A program made the translations under genes and the position numbers. Below are positions 36,185-48,900 of a DNA stretch of 64,000 bases, piece after piece. The notes beneath the pieces are model-generated. The model ran no database searches. It was given only the letters and a program-made list of their open reading frames with translations, and was not told the DNA's origin. Source of the DNA: Dipylidium caninum (lineage: Eukaryota; Platyhelminthes; Cestoda; Cyclophyllidea; Dipylidiidae); contig QEYB01001312.1 in assembly GCA_017562135.1 (NCBI GenBank), forward strand, positions 1-64,000, written 5' to 3'. Numbering within the stretch: position 1 is the first letter of the stretch; every line of letters starts with the position of its first letter.

Positions 36185-36929
36185 AGGAATTTTGAGAAAT
36201 GTCTTGCTTTCGAAGCTCTATTGCTGGGAATGCTAGTGTAACCACACCCATTAGTTCTGGTTCCCGTTGCATGACGCTAATTCTCGGAATGGCCTGAATT
36301 CCTAGCTGTACACCTTGTAATCATATTCTTTCTGTACGTAATTTATACAACTTTTAATTTTGACGGCATATGAAGCCTTAGGGGATGAAGAGTGATGTTA
36401 CGTGATCCAGTAAGATGTACAAGGGTCGTGAACACAATGGAAAATAAAGAATGGTGCATACCGTTTCATAAAATAAAGGGGACTAATACACATGAAAAAC
36501 TCTGATTTAATACAAGATGTGCTTTTTGTACAACACGCTGTTATGAAGGGAATCATATTTCCGTATAAGGGCAAGACGAAAAAATGGTTTCCCGTGGTGT
36601 TTCTCACCTTTGGGCGTTTAAGGCTTTTCGCCTGAAAGCTAAATTTGCTTGAAGTCTATATATAAATCACATTTCCTCTTTTGGAATGCAAATGCTGCCT
36701 TAAGGTGCTTTCGTCATGCGAAATTAAAGCAAATGTTTTATTAAAATTAATTTTACACGTTGCATACTTAATGGAACAAAGCTCTATGCCATAAATTACG
36801 TTATGAAAGATAGTTTAAGTATACCAATGATATTTGCGGTTAGTGCGAAACCTAGCTCGCCTTGTGTACCGGTGTGGGCGGCCACCAGTGGACAATTGAA
36901 ATGACTTCACTTGCTTTCATAGTCTAATT
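36185..36929. other. 3' flank of G alpha gene and upstream region of the phosphatase gene
   Basis: AT-rich, with no coding signal. Two AATAAA hexamers (36443-36448 and 36472-36477) are candidates for G alpha 3' end formation. The phosphatase promoter should lie in the right half. Confidence 0.5.
36443..36477 (+). promoter_or_regulatory. Candidate polyadenylation signals (two AATAAA)
   Basis: Two canonical hexamers lie about 260 and 290 nt after the G alpha stop codon. The position suits a short 3' untranslated region, but no downstream element was confirmed. Confidence 0.4.
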
Positions 36930-39900
36930 ATGCTGATAGTTTGTATGGTATTATGTTATATTTCGTTTTCCAATTTCAATGTACATTGTTTGACCTCATA
37001 CAATGAAACAAATAAGGAGAGTGATGTTTCGCCGCGTAAGTCATCATTATCGTACTTATGGCTTAAGCGCATTTATTTCCTCGTCCGTATCTTGCGCGCT
37101 CAGGATCTAAAATTTTACTACCCTGTCCTCCACATGTATCTTCGTCTAATCAAAGCTCTTTCTCTTGGTTGGGTCCCGCCTTCAACTATACCCTAAATTT
37201 GACAGACACGCTTCACTTTGATAATATTGTCATATCCCCCTATGGTCTTGAAATTTTCAATGCTTCAAGAATCCAGGAAGGAAATTACTCTTGTTTTTGG
37301 GACGGCGAATATGATACTTCTTGGACACTTTCAATCCTCGGTATATTAAATGAATACCTTTCTAAAGCTTTTTAGACAACCCAATACTCCCAAGTTATTT
37401 AAACTTACTAGCCCTCAATGAGTCTGCAATTTTGTTACAATGGAATAATGATCAACAAGTGCCAAAGTCCCTGATTTATGAAATTCATTTTATGGGGTAT
37501 GGCAGTAACTTTGTCCCGTGATTTTCCCTTTAAAGATCCCATAATAAAAGTGTAAACGTGTCTGCAATACGACAGGAGCTTATTGTTAGTGGATTTGACT
37601 CTTATTCAAAGTATTTTGTTCATCTAACTCCTCATGATCAGCTTGGTTTCGGGCCAGAAAGTCTTAATGGCAGTGTCTGTACAGCACCGGGCACCCCCAC
37701 CGCAGCGCCAAATGTCACCCTAGTCTTTTGTACCAATACTTCTGTCACTTTTAATATCTCCATTGACGGCATCGTCCCCGCCGCCGACGACCCTTTTTCC
37801 TGCCCCGGATCTTACAATCCACCTGAATACCTCTCGGGACCATTCCGTGGATTCCGGTTGAGCCTGGAGGCAATATCCCTTAAAGGCAATGTTACTACTA
37901 TTTTAATCAACAATCAGGCTCAGGTATGTATTTGATTGTATTGCTCATCTTCCTTTCTGTAGTCATACACTATAAGAGATTTGCAGCCGTTCACGTCTTA
38001 TCGTGTGAATGTGTCCTTTTCGAATGGCCGGTTGTTCGGGCCACCGTCTGTTCTGAATTTCACAACGGAGGAAGGTATACCTGATCCACCGATAATCCAG
38101 GTGGAATCTCGTTCTACAGATGCTTTGCGAGTTAGTTTCTCTTCTTCTAACAGCCGTGGAGAAGTTCTGGGTTACCTCATCAAGGTTTGACCTGTTTTCG
38201 ACTATTTATTTCTCAATTTTATGCGTAGTGGACTGAGTGCAGCAATTCATCGGCAGTAGCATCGGCTGAAACGCGGGAAGCCTACCTTACCATAACAGGA
38301 CTTAGAAATGCTACATGCTATCAACTGCAAGCCGCTGCAAAAACTGTCGCTGGTTTGGGTAACTTCAGTTCTCTCACTCAGGACTTTACCTCCTGCCCTG
38401 GTGGGTTTTCTTTAATTCTAATTTTTGAAGCGGAAGATTGATTATTCGATCAACTGTCGAATGTGCTAGTAGTAGTTCGCTCGGAAATTTATGTCATCCT
38501 CAGACATATAGGTCAGTTTTAGGGGACACAATGTTATTAGTACTTCCATCGAATGTCTGGTAATTTCGCATCACCATTACAAATTCTATTGTGGGATAAA
38601 GGCAATGTTATACGTAAACCGTTTTTAAAACGTATTTAATATTAGTTTAGCTGCCATCAGCGTGGCACCTTAGTTATTTTTTAGATATTATCATTACAAA
38701 ATCACGAGGTGGGATCATTATAAATAATCTGAAAAATTATGTATTCACTATTCTGGAAGGTCGAGAACAGTCTTTTTTCATAAAATGGGCTTTGGTTTTT
38801 AGACTTTCCTCCGCCCACACTGTCAAATCTCTCAGCCATGTCAGAAGGTATCAAAATCTCTTGGCTGTACACCGACGCCCCAATCTCGCCTGATGGGAAT
38901 TACTGGTTCTTTGCCTGCATACAATCCACCATTCCGGCAATCTGTAAAGATATCACCTTCAATTCCACCTTCAAACATGATGGAATATTTTCGGTGAGTT
39001 GGGTTTCTAGTTTGTCAGTAAATTTGTTTTCCTCTTGATACTTATTTTGGGTTCCATAGTACATCTTCCCCTTCCACGATGTCAATATCCTCGGAAGTCA
39101 TGAATCTATTCTTAATTTCACCGTTCGGTCAGTCTGCCTGACCAGCGACTGCAAAATCCACTGGCCTTGTCAGGCGCTAAGTGTCGCCTCCAATGTTCTC
39201 CAACTTGATTTGGACCGTAAGTCCTTTAGCAAATTGTTTATTATCATTTGACCTTTCCCTCTCTTCTCCAGATCTGGCGGACATGTTTTCTCAGCCGACC
39301 GGATTTACTGAGCTGACTGACAAGGCTATCGGCGGTATCATTGGAGCCGTCTTCGCGATTTTTCTCATATTCTGTTGTGTTGGGGCCCTTTCCATTTTCT
39401 ATTGGTGAGTTATTCATCCTTCAATGTCGTAATATCTTTTTTCGCTGAATGCTTAGGTCGACTTTCCAAATTTACAGTAAAAATTTTGACGTTGAAATAG
39501 TGGTTTTTGCGCTCTCTTGAGTTCTTTACTACAACCATGATGGTTTACCTAACGACTTAGCTATTGGTATGTGAAATTTTTCGCTAGTATCGTCTTATAA
39601 ATTTACACGCGTATGGTGTAGGATGTCCTTTTTTGCAAGGGGTCGTCTCAAATAGCCTTCAAAGGCGAATGACTGCATTGTGACGCAAGTCCGCTCGTAT
39701 TTCTACTCCTTTTGAATTTTATCTAGCATTACGATGAACATGATGTAAGGAGTTGATGCTTTTAACATTGAGGGGACGAAAATTGACTCATTCAGCCATG
39801 AATTGGTTAGTCAGAAGACTATGGTACTGGGAGAACCTTGAACTCAACAAATATTTTTTATTGCGCCGAAAGAATTGTTTCCTTTGTACGGTGCAATTCA

Positions 39901-42900
39901 ATGTGAATAATTTGCGTTCCACACGCAAAATCGGATCAACAAAACATTTTGACAACAAATGCAAATATACCGCTGGGTCAACGAGATGAAGGAGCTTTCT
40001 TGACAGTAAGTAGGCGTAGCTCTCACTCAAAAAGTAACTCCTGGCATTGCTTGGGTCTGGTGATGGTGGAAAGTGGTAGAAAGACGATATCAATGATTCA
40101 CCCACCCATGCGCCATGTGAAAACAATTAACAAGCCACATCCAGGACTGCATCTTTTTATTCTTTGTTCAGTAGGCTGTTGAATTTTCACTGTTTTCATA
40201 AGAATGTCTTTCCGACTTTTTTTCGCCTTGAATTTCTGATATGGATCATTTAATATATTTGGAGGAGGGCTGCATGAAAATGCCTATTCCCTTTTTCTCC
40301 TAATCTCACTAAGTATTTGTCTGAGCCTCTATCAGCATTTCACCTTAGCTATTTTTTCTCACTTATGTTGTTTCATGTCCTGTCTACTTTGACAAAATCA
40401 AGTTTTGCATACTATAATCTAGTAGATAAAAACATCGAATCATGGGTGCTGTGTGCATTGGCTTTGAAAGCCACTTTGTCTCTTACACCACTGCTTTATT
40501 TATGATTTGCTGGGAAATATGGTCAACAGACGAGAGGAATGCGAGCTAAATTAATGTAAAGTTCTTTGAGGGAAGAGTTAAATGTAATCCTCTTGTTTCA
40601 TAAATCACTCAGTAATTCGCTTTCTCCAAGTGTTCCATTTGAGGGGCGACCTGCATTCCACTGTTATCAATTTCCAAGAGACGAGAAGGGTCTGTGAGCA
40701 GTAGAGACAATCATCCAATTAATGTGGCATAATTGTGCACGAATGCTATTCCCATTCCGTCCTGACGTCTTTAATGTAGCCACTCCGGGTTTGTGTGTGT
40801 GCGTGTGCAACAGTGAACGCTAAGAAAGGCCACAGGGGTGGCGCTACGAGCGACCCCTCGCCTCGTTTAGTCAGTTTGAGATGACACCTTTCAGCAAATT
40901 ACTGCGAAGCCATTTGCATACCGTCGCAACACAGGAGTTTGTCTACATCACTCACAAGTGCCTTGTTCCATGCCAGACTGCCTCGGCCGCGTTCCCGTCA
41001 ACGTCCCCTCACCTCCCCTCCCTCGCCTCGCCTCCGCGTCCCCTCCCATCAATCACGTTGTTCTCCACCCACGGGTGTGTGTGTGTGTGTGCACACGACA
41101 CAGTCTAATCCACATCCCACGTGCTGGATGCAGTGTGCCTCATTCCGCATGGGTGTGTCCGAGCGTAGGAGAGTGTAGTCGAATTAACGGAAACACCGCC
41201 AACGGCGAGCAATCTCGTCTTGAGATTGCGAAACTTGTCCAGGTTTCGGCGAAGTAGGCATCTACCTACTACTCGGTGTTATGCTTTTTCTTCGTTTCCT
41301 CTATTGACACACGATCCGTCTGATCCACCGCATCTGGTTAGTTTCGTGACTACCGCTGACAGCGAGCAGCCCGCATTGGACTTGCGTGAGCAGCGTGTTG
41401 CCACTGGCGGACACGCTGTGTAGCTGACGCGACCGAGACAGCCGAGTCCGATTCCGGCCTACAGAATGGCTAGGTCAAATGCACAGGGCAGTGAGGGCAG
41501 CACATGACGGGACAGAGGCTCGCAGTCTTCACCAACACAAACCAAAAGACAATGAAAAAGTGCGTCCCAAAGATTTCATGCCTAGCGCGCGCAAGCACAC
41601 ACACACGGACTTTTCTGCCGCCGCGGCAGGGACCGGCCTCGCTCCTTCGAAGAAGCGGAGAAGGAGGCGGGCATACCCTATGTCGGGCGTTGGACAGACC
41701 AGACAGAGCTGCCCCACTCTCTTCCCGTGGCGAGTGCGGGTGTTGCTTGCTTACGTGCAGATGCACTTGCTTCGAGCGTGGTGGGCGATGGCAGACCAAA
41801 GGGATTCTGGAAGTAAGGGAGAGTGGGGAGCGGGGAGTTGGGATGGGAACTTGTGGGCGGGGGGGCAGACGGGGTTAATGTTGTTGAAAATATCCCCTTT
41901 TTCAACTCCCGGAGTATGTTCGCACAGAAACTCCATTGTAGCTCAACCATTTCGTATTTGTCTTTAAGGCTGAATTGCGGGTTTTCTCCTAGTCCCTTCT
42001 ATTTTAAATTATTTTGTTCTTAATCTATTGCTTCCGGTTTTGTTCTTTCTTCTAAGCGGTCTCACGTGTCTTGTTGATGAAACTGAGACGTTAGGGATTA
42101 ACTGTGGACTTCTTTGCTCACCACATTAGCCAGACTTCAACGTCGTAATCATCCTCCTTGCCACCACGCAAAAATGATTTGATTGCATTGAGTTAAGAAT
42201 TATTGCCTCAGTTTCTCGATTTTTATACGCTACTTTATGGAATAACCCCCATAACTTTGCCACTGTCCATCCGTCCTTCCGGTCTAAATCCACTTAGTCT
42301 CTGCTTTCTACCATTTATTCGACCAGTTTTTAGGCGCGGGCGCAACTATTATTGTGATGGGTAATAAAAAAAATCCTTGAGTTTCAGTACTTAGTCTGAA
42401 AGCGTGGAAGTGGACAAGTGCAAGGGTGTATGGTAACCGTTGGAAGCAGGTTTCCTCGAGTGTACGTTTATGTTTACGTATGTTGTCCCGCCTTCCCCCC
42501 CCCCCCCGTAAGTAAATGATAAATCTTTCTAAATTTGTCCGACAGTCGAGTTTTAGCCTATCAACAAGGGAAAAGTGTGTTATTAATGGCATTGTCCTAT
42601 TGAAACCACTGTGATTTATTGTGGCTTTTTCGTCCTTAGAATGATAATTTAAAGGGGTGAGGTACCTCTCCCCAATTGTTCTTTTCACTCTACTTCCTCG
42701 AGAAGTACAATAGATGTCATTCAGCGCTCAATTTCACCTCGACATCATGATTTATCTTTAAAGTCAGCGATACAGTTCATTTATGGCTGACTGGAACTTG
42801 ACCAGCGGATTCATTCTTCGTTTGCGGAAGGCTAATTTAGTGGAAACTCTTAATCTGCTTCCATAAAGGTTTCGATATTAATGAGACCAGGGAATAAAGA

Positions 42901-45900
42901 AGAACTGTGTACGAGGCATATTTTCATCAGTTCTGCAAATGGGCTGAAGGCACGCCGGCGGTGGTCGGAATTTGTTTTCGTGCGTGCCTTCATCTCTTGG
43001 CCGGTTGATTTAACCCCCCACCGTTGCCCTCTCCTCGTTCCCTTCATCCCCTTCCTCCCATCCATCAATCGGGCCGTCTGGCCCTCCTTGGGGCCAATTA
43101 ATTCTGACTCGATATGTCCGTGATACCATTCTGTTTGTTGACCACTCGGTCGACCTCATCCACCTCCCATGCGGCGTCAGTCGTTCATCCCGACGGAGTA
43201 TTCGCTATGGCGTTGAGGCAGTCGTGACAAGGTTTACTTCTTCAGTGCTTTACGTTGTATTAGTTACATCAACTTGAATTTCTCAACCTAATTTCTTGAG
43301 CGTCATGTGTAGCACTGTCTCTTTTTTGTCATAATTCCCTCACTTAAGTCCGCTTTATACACGATTAACTGGTTATCTTTGGTGGAGTCGTCTATAATTA
43401 CGTAAGTTACAAGTCTTACACGAAGTTTATGTTCGTGCGAGCTCTTGAGCATGGATTCCTGCATAATCCGATGCTTGATATCTACCGGAAATTTTATTCC
43501 TTAAAATGGAATGCAAACATATAGGCGATGTTTGCATCTCGATCCACCTCGCTTGACTTTAGGGTGCCTCATTCTGCTTCTCGAGTTGCATTAACCGTCA
43601 TTTATTGATGATGCTAGTCGCTCCTCGCGGGTGTACAAACGTCGCGGCATGGGCGGCAGCATGGCGGACGAGTTGCGTGTGGAGTATGGCGACGGCGATC
43701 GGCTGGTTGACCCGCACACCCCCCTGACAACCCCAAAGATGCGTCGCTTCGAGGACAGTCCGCACAAGCCCATTCCGGCCGATCAGTTGGCCCAGCATGT
43801 AGCCAGTTACCACGTCGACGATGATGCCGGCTATCAGGCGGAGTTCGAGGTGCCACTTTCTTCCTGACTGCTTTTCTCACTTGCGAGTCCCTACTTTTGG
43901 CCCGTTCAGTACATTTGTCGTTCAGTTCTATCCATTTTCCATATTATTGACCAAATCATTACAATCACCAAGAGATTATCGTTTAAGTTACGGCTTTATC
44001 GTCATCCGTATTCGTTTTACACTGCACTAAGTTTTTATCCATTTAATAATCTCTTATCCACCCGTTCAACACGGCACCTACGGGTTAAATGAATCTCCCA
44101 TCCCAATCTCTTTACTTCTTAAGTCTTTTCCGCACCCTTTCGTATAACTCCTCTCTGGTAAGCAAACTTTGCTCCCCAATTCCTACTTCCGTTTCCTTGT
44201 TTACTTACGCAGTTATTCGATGTAGTCAGTTGTGACGAGATGCCTTTCCCTACCCTAAGTTTCCACGATTTCCCTATCATTCTGTCACTTTTATTGTTGG
44301 GACGCGTTATCCGTCCCCTCGATCTAATGCAGCTGGACTCACGCATTCCTCGATGTCTCACTGACAACTTTTTTGGAAGCCTTGTAAAATTTATGAGTCG
44401 AAATAAACCCCGAAGTGTGTGTACCATAGTTGATGGGTCCTTTGGAGCAATTTTGCACACTTGAAGAGCCGCCTTGATGGCGCTCCACTCACTCCTGCAC
44501 CCAATCCCATTGGCTCAGCGGCGTCGAAATAGGATCTTCTGGCTATTTGTCTGTTTTTATGTCAGTTTAGATAAACTATCAGACCCCTGTACCGCTTAGG
44601 TTTAATTGCACTCTCTCTCTCTCTCTGTTCCGGCCACGATCTTGAGTTTATTTACACCTAACGGAGATTGAATGAACGAGGGGATTTGTCGTTGCTCATT
44701 AGATATTCAGGCGGTGGTCAACTGCAACAGCACTCGTACCTTTCTGACTACACTTGTTTGTTTCGTGCAGTCCGCTTATTCATTCAGGCCCACATTCTCT
44801 TCACATGGCCACTTTGCTAAACATGTGCACATCTTAGCTTTTGAACTAATCAGGTCTTTGGAAGCATTTCGTCACAGTCAAGCATTCTCTCAAACCGAAA
44901 TGTGGACATCATTTCATAGTGTTTGAGAGCTCCTCATTCGACCACCCAATCCCCCTTTTCAACAGTCCTTCCCTGTCTCTCCCCCTTTCCCCCTCCTTCT
45001 TCATTCGCTTCCGACTTTACCTGTCTCTCCCTGTGCACATTCGGCAGAATCTGATAAATTTCTAGTACTGATTAGGACTAGAACACACCGGATTGAGAAC
45101 ACTCAAGTTTTTCTATTTGAAATGCTACATTGACGGTGATTTGCTTTTTCTGGTTCACTTTGACTGTAAATAATTTCATCAGTTCCTTCAATGACGGACG
45201 CTTCTTCACAATCTCTCATTCACCATCTCGTCTGTTCTGTTTTGCCTTTTTCTCTCTTCCTACACGGAGCACAGAGTTCGTGTAAATTGGTTGATCGCTG
45301 CATTCACTCGTTCGCGTATAAGCGCAGCAATTCACGTGTCCAGTGAATACGTTGGGGCTTCGACGCGTGAAGGAAGCTGCACGGTTCCACTAAGTACCTG
45401 AATGGTGATTTTTTTGCTTAAATAGCTCCTATCTAACCCTCATTTCTATTGCCAAGGCAATTGAACAAAGCGTTCGCACGAGTTGGCCAACCTCGGTCGC
45501 TCGTCTGCCGGACAATATGGCCAAGAACCGCTACACCAACGTGTTCGCCTGTAAGTTGCTCTTTCCGCCCTCACCGCCTGGTCGAGGCTCTGCCTGGCCT
45601 TTGAGGTGGGCATTATTAAGTGAGCGCCGACGCGTTTGTGTTGTAAAGCTTCACTTTTGCCCAACAATGTTTTTCTCCCTGAAAAACGTGACTCATTCGG
45701 CGTGGGAGGGAGTCGGATAAAATCTCCCTCGCGGCCGAATGACTGCCCCAAGGTGAGCGTGTTGTGTGACTACGGCGGCGAGTTTGGGATGTTATTGCCT
45801 CGGCTCCATCTACCCCACATTGCGCACTGGTTTCCACATGAGTAACTTTTAGTCTATTCATATGAAATCTTAAAAGTTCCATCAAAAATTACGGTTTCGC

Positions 45901-48900
45901 CCCAATGGCTGAGGGACTGAGTACGACTATCTCACTCGGGGCTGGGATTCCTTCTGTCTCTGTCAATTTGCCTGATTGAAAGTCGTGGGAGCCGATAATT
46001 TGACAGTGAGTTTGCTCCATCTGCCTTCTCACAGCTATAAACGGGTTTTTTCCGAGTTGCTTTGCGCCACGACTTACTCGAAAGACTACTGGAGTTGGTT
46101 AGAATTTCAGCGCTTTCTAAGCAAATTCTTTTTCGAATTGTTACACTCTTCCGACACGCCTCCAAGGCAGACCCGTGGAGGCCTCAAAACGGCTGACACG
46201 AGGTCGCCCGTCGATTTCCGTGCACCTCGCCTCCTTTCTTCACCGAGTTGGCGTAATGAATGCGGATTCATCCAGTGCCTGGCGTCGGGTGCTCTACCTT
46301 CTCCCCCAGGGCTCGGTGAAGGATGCATCTCTTTGTACAAACCACGGTTTGGCCGTTCATCCCATCCGAAACCGGTGGCGAAAAGGGCAGGTTCCATAGA
46401 AATCCTAACCCGCCACTGCTTTGTCAGTTTGTTTTGGGGTTCTTTTATCACCTCCAGCAAGTAGTGTTTTAGCTATGTGAATATCCGCTCATCTGTTTCC
46501 CACACAAAAATTGCCTCTTTGATTTTCTCCCATAAGTGGACTTTCCACCGGTGTTCTTGACCTTTTATCTCTGCAAGAGGGAGGAAAGGTCGTAGGTCGT
46601 CCAATTTTGTTTAAATTGTTCCCTCTCTCCTTCTCAGAGGAGATGTGGACATTAAATGTCAACAATTCATTCTGATGATGAGTTAGGCAGTGGCAAATCC
46701 ACTCTCCGCGCTGGCTACCGTCACACATCGGAGGAAAGGGTAGGGAAAGTGATCACTCTCGCCGGTGACACTGATGTCGAGATGGGACGGAGGGTTTGCT
46801 GGTTCCCCCCAACTTGTTGTATCACCCTCGAGGAGGGGGATAATCGAGACCTCGTCCACCTCTTCGAAAGACAATTTTGTTGGTACGGAGGTCAACCTGG
46901 TTTTGGGAATGCAAGTCCGACTAATTGGGTTACTTTTTGCCACACGATTTACGTGATTGAACAGCTTTGCCCAACGCATCATTTGCGCTGACGCCAATGT
47001 CAAATGCTAACCATCCCACTTCTCCTAATCTCCGCTTAGTAGACCCTTAAGGGAACTCCTTCGCTCGCCGAGATGTTGAACAGGTTTGGGGTCGAATGAG
47101 ACGCCCAAAGACGGGTATATGTATGTGCAATTGTGTTGAACTCTGTTATCGCTGGCATTCAAGCCAAATTCCCCAGCCGTAATGTTTGTCTCTTGCAATG
47201 GGACAAGTGTGTCTGTGAACCACTTTGGCGCAGGCAGAAGCACCACTTTGGTGCTTAGCAGTGGGTCTGGCTACTATATGGCTTTGTGGAATTACATTTC
47301 GCTGAAGGGGATCTGCACTTCGACGTCCGGCGTAGCCTTCTGGCCTCGACTGACGGTCGGGTTGGGAAGGGGGATTTGGCAAATTTCTTGCCCTTCACTT
47401 TGCCCTACTGGGTAAAATTGTTTCATTGTTCGCTCACCACGCTTTATGTTTCCTGAGTGCCTCTACATTTCACTGGGTGATTTTGATAAAAAACACTAAC
47501 CTCGATCTCACAAATTGATCCTTCTTTTCCTTGTGGTTAGAAATTTGGCGTACTTCAGTGGAGGAAGACGACGACTCCTCAACTGATTGTGCAGCGGTTA
47601 GAAGAACATTTATTTTTTCGATGAGCCCGTCGAAAAAGTGCACTTCTCTCCTCACTTGAGCCCTTTGCATGAGCAGCAGGGCCCTGGCTGCGCCGCACCA
47701 CGTGAAGCCAACCGACGCAACACTTCCCCCCTCCAATTAGGCCTCGCTTCTCCACGCCATCGATTGATTATCGATTAGCTTTTAACTGGTCCTGTGCCCA
47801 ATCCGAGCCCACGTCAGCCGCGTGGCGCTCGAAGCACTGCTCAAGAGCGCAATTGGCGTGTGCCCTAACTCAGACGACGCCAAAGGGGACGTTGATTAAT
47901 ATGCTGTCATTTCACGGCTGGGCTGACGTTTTGATGTATCCACTTGGTGGTAGGGGATGTGCGCACCAAGTATCTACATAGACGAGTGCAAAATGCTCCT
48001 TTCCCCACCACCGCCTGCGAGACACTTCTCCGAAGTTTGTTGTCGATTGGTAGACAGATGGGACAGCATCCAATGTCCTACTCATTCCTCCGGGACACAA
48101 TGATTTTTCGGGGAGGTGGTTGATATCTCGCGATTGGGAGAATTGATTCATCACATTGGGGGAAATGGGGATGTAGGAAATGACGAAACACTCTCTCGTC
48201 CATCATATTTCGCATCGCCGTATTCGGTCGAATATAACAGCGCCCAACGTAACCCTTAAGCTTCCTGAAGAGTCACCTATCGTAATGCATCTGTACTAAC
48301 CTTACATAATAGAGTAAAAAACTGGCACCTACAGTAAACAACTGACGGTTGAAATGGTGCAACCTCAGGGATCACGAAAATTCTGCTTGCGCTTCTGTGG
48401 TGATTGCGCCACAATTCTTATTTTACTTCTTTAAGGACAAGGCTAAAATACATCAAGGAAAGAGATCATTTGGACATGTAAACATCAGAGACCAAAATCT
48501 CATCCCCATTGGCCTTAATCCACGATTTATGCTAATAAGGCTTCAATAGGAGCGATGCCTCTCGCTGCGAATTATGAAAAATTGTGTCATTGACCCCATG
48601 TAAAGTGCTCTTTGTGATCACATGCTTTGTTCTTCCTTTCTCCCTATCCGCCCACACAGACGACCATACGCGAGTCATTCTGAAGAGCGGACGCAAATCT
48701 GACTACATCAATGCGAACTACGTTGACGTGAGTGAACTTCAGCGAATTATGCGGACAATGGTTTGTACTCCTACTTTTTCAAGGGTCCGCCTTGACGGCA
48801 CCCCGAGGTCTCTGTGTGCTTCTCCCCCCAATTAAGCGCTTTCTTTCGCCTTGAGGACCCTGCCCATGTTCGGTTCCTTTTGGATTAGCCAAATTGATTC

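Noticed and set aside
42495..42507. 13-base C run as a functional element
   Set aside because: It sits alone in an intron and is likely a simple run or an assembly artefact.
46490..47420. Several 70-110 codon frames between phosphatase exons
   Set aside because: No domain, both strands open, and no splice pattern linking them.
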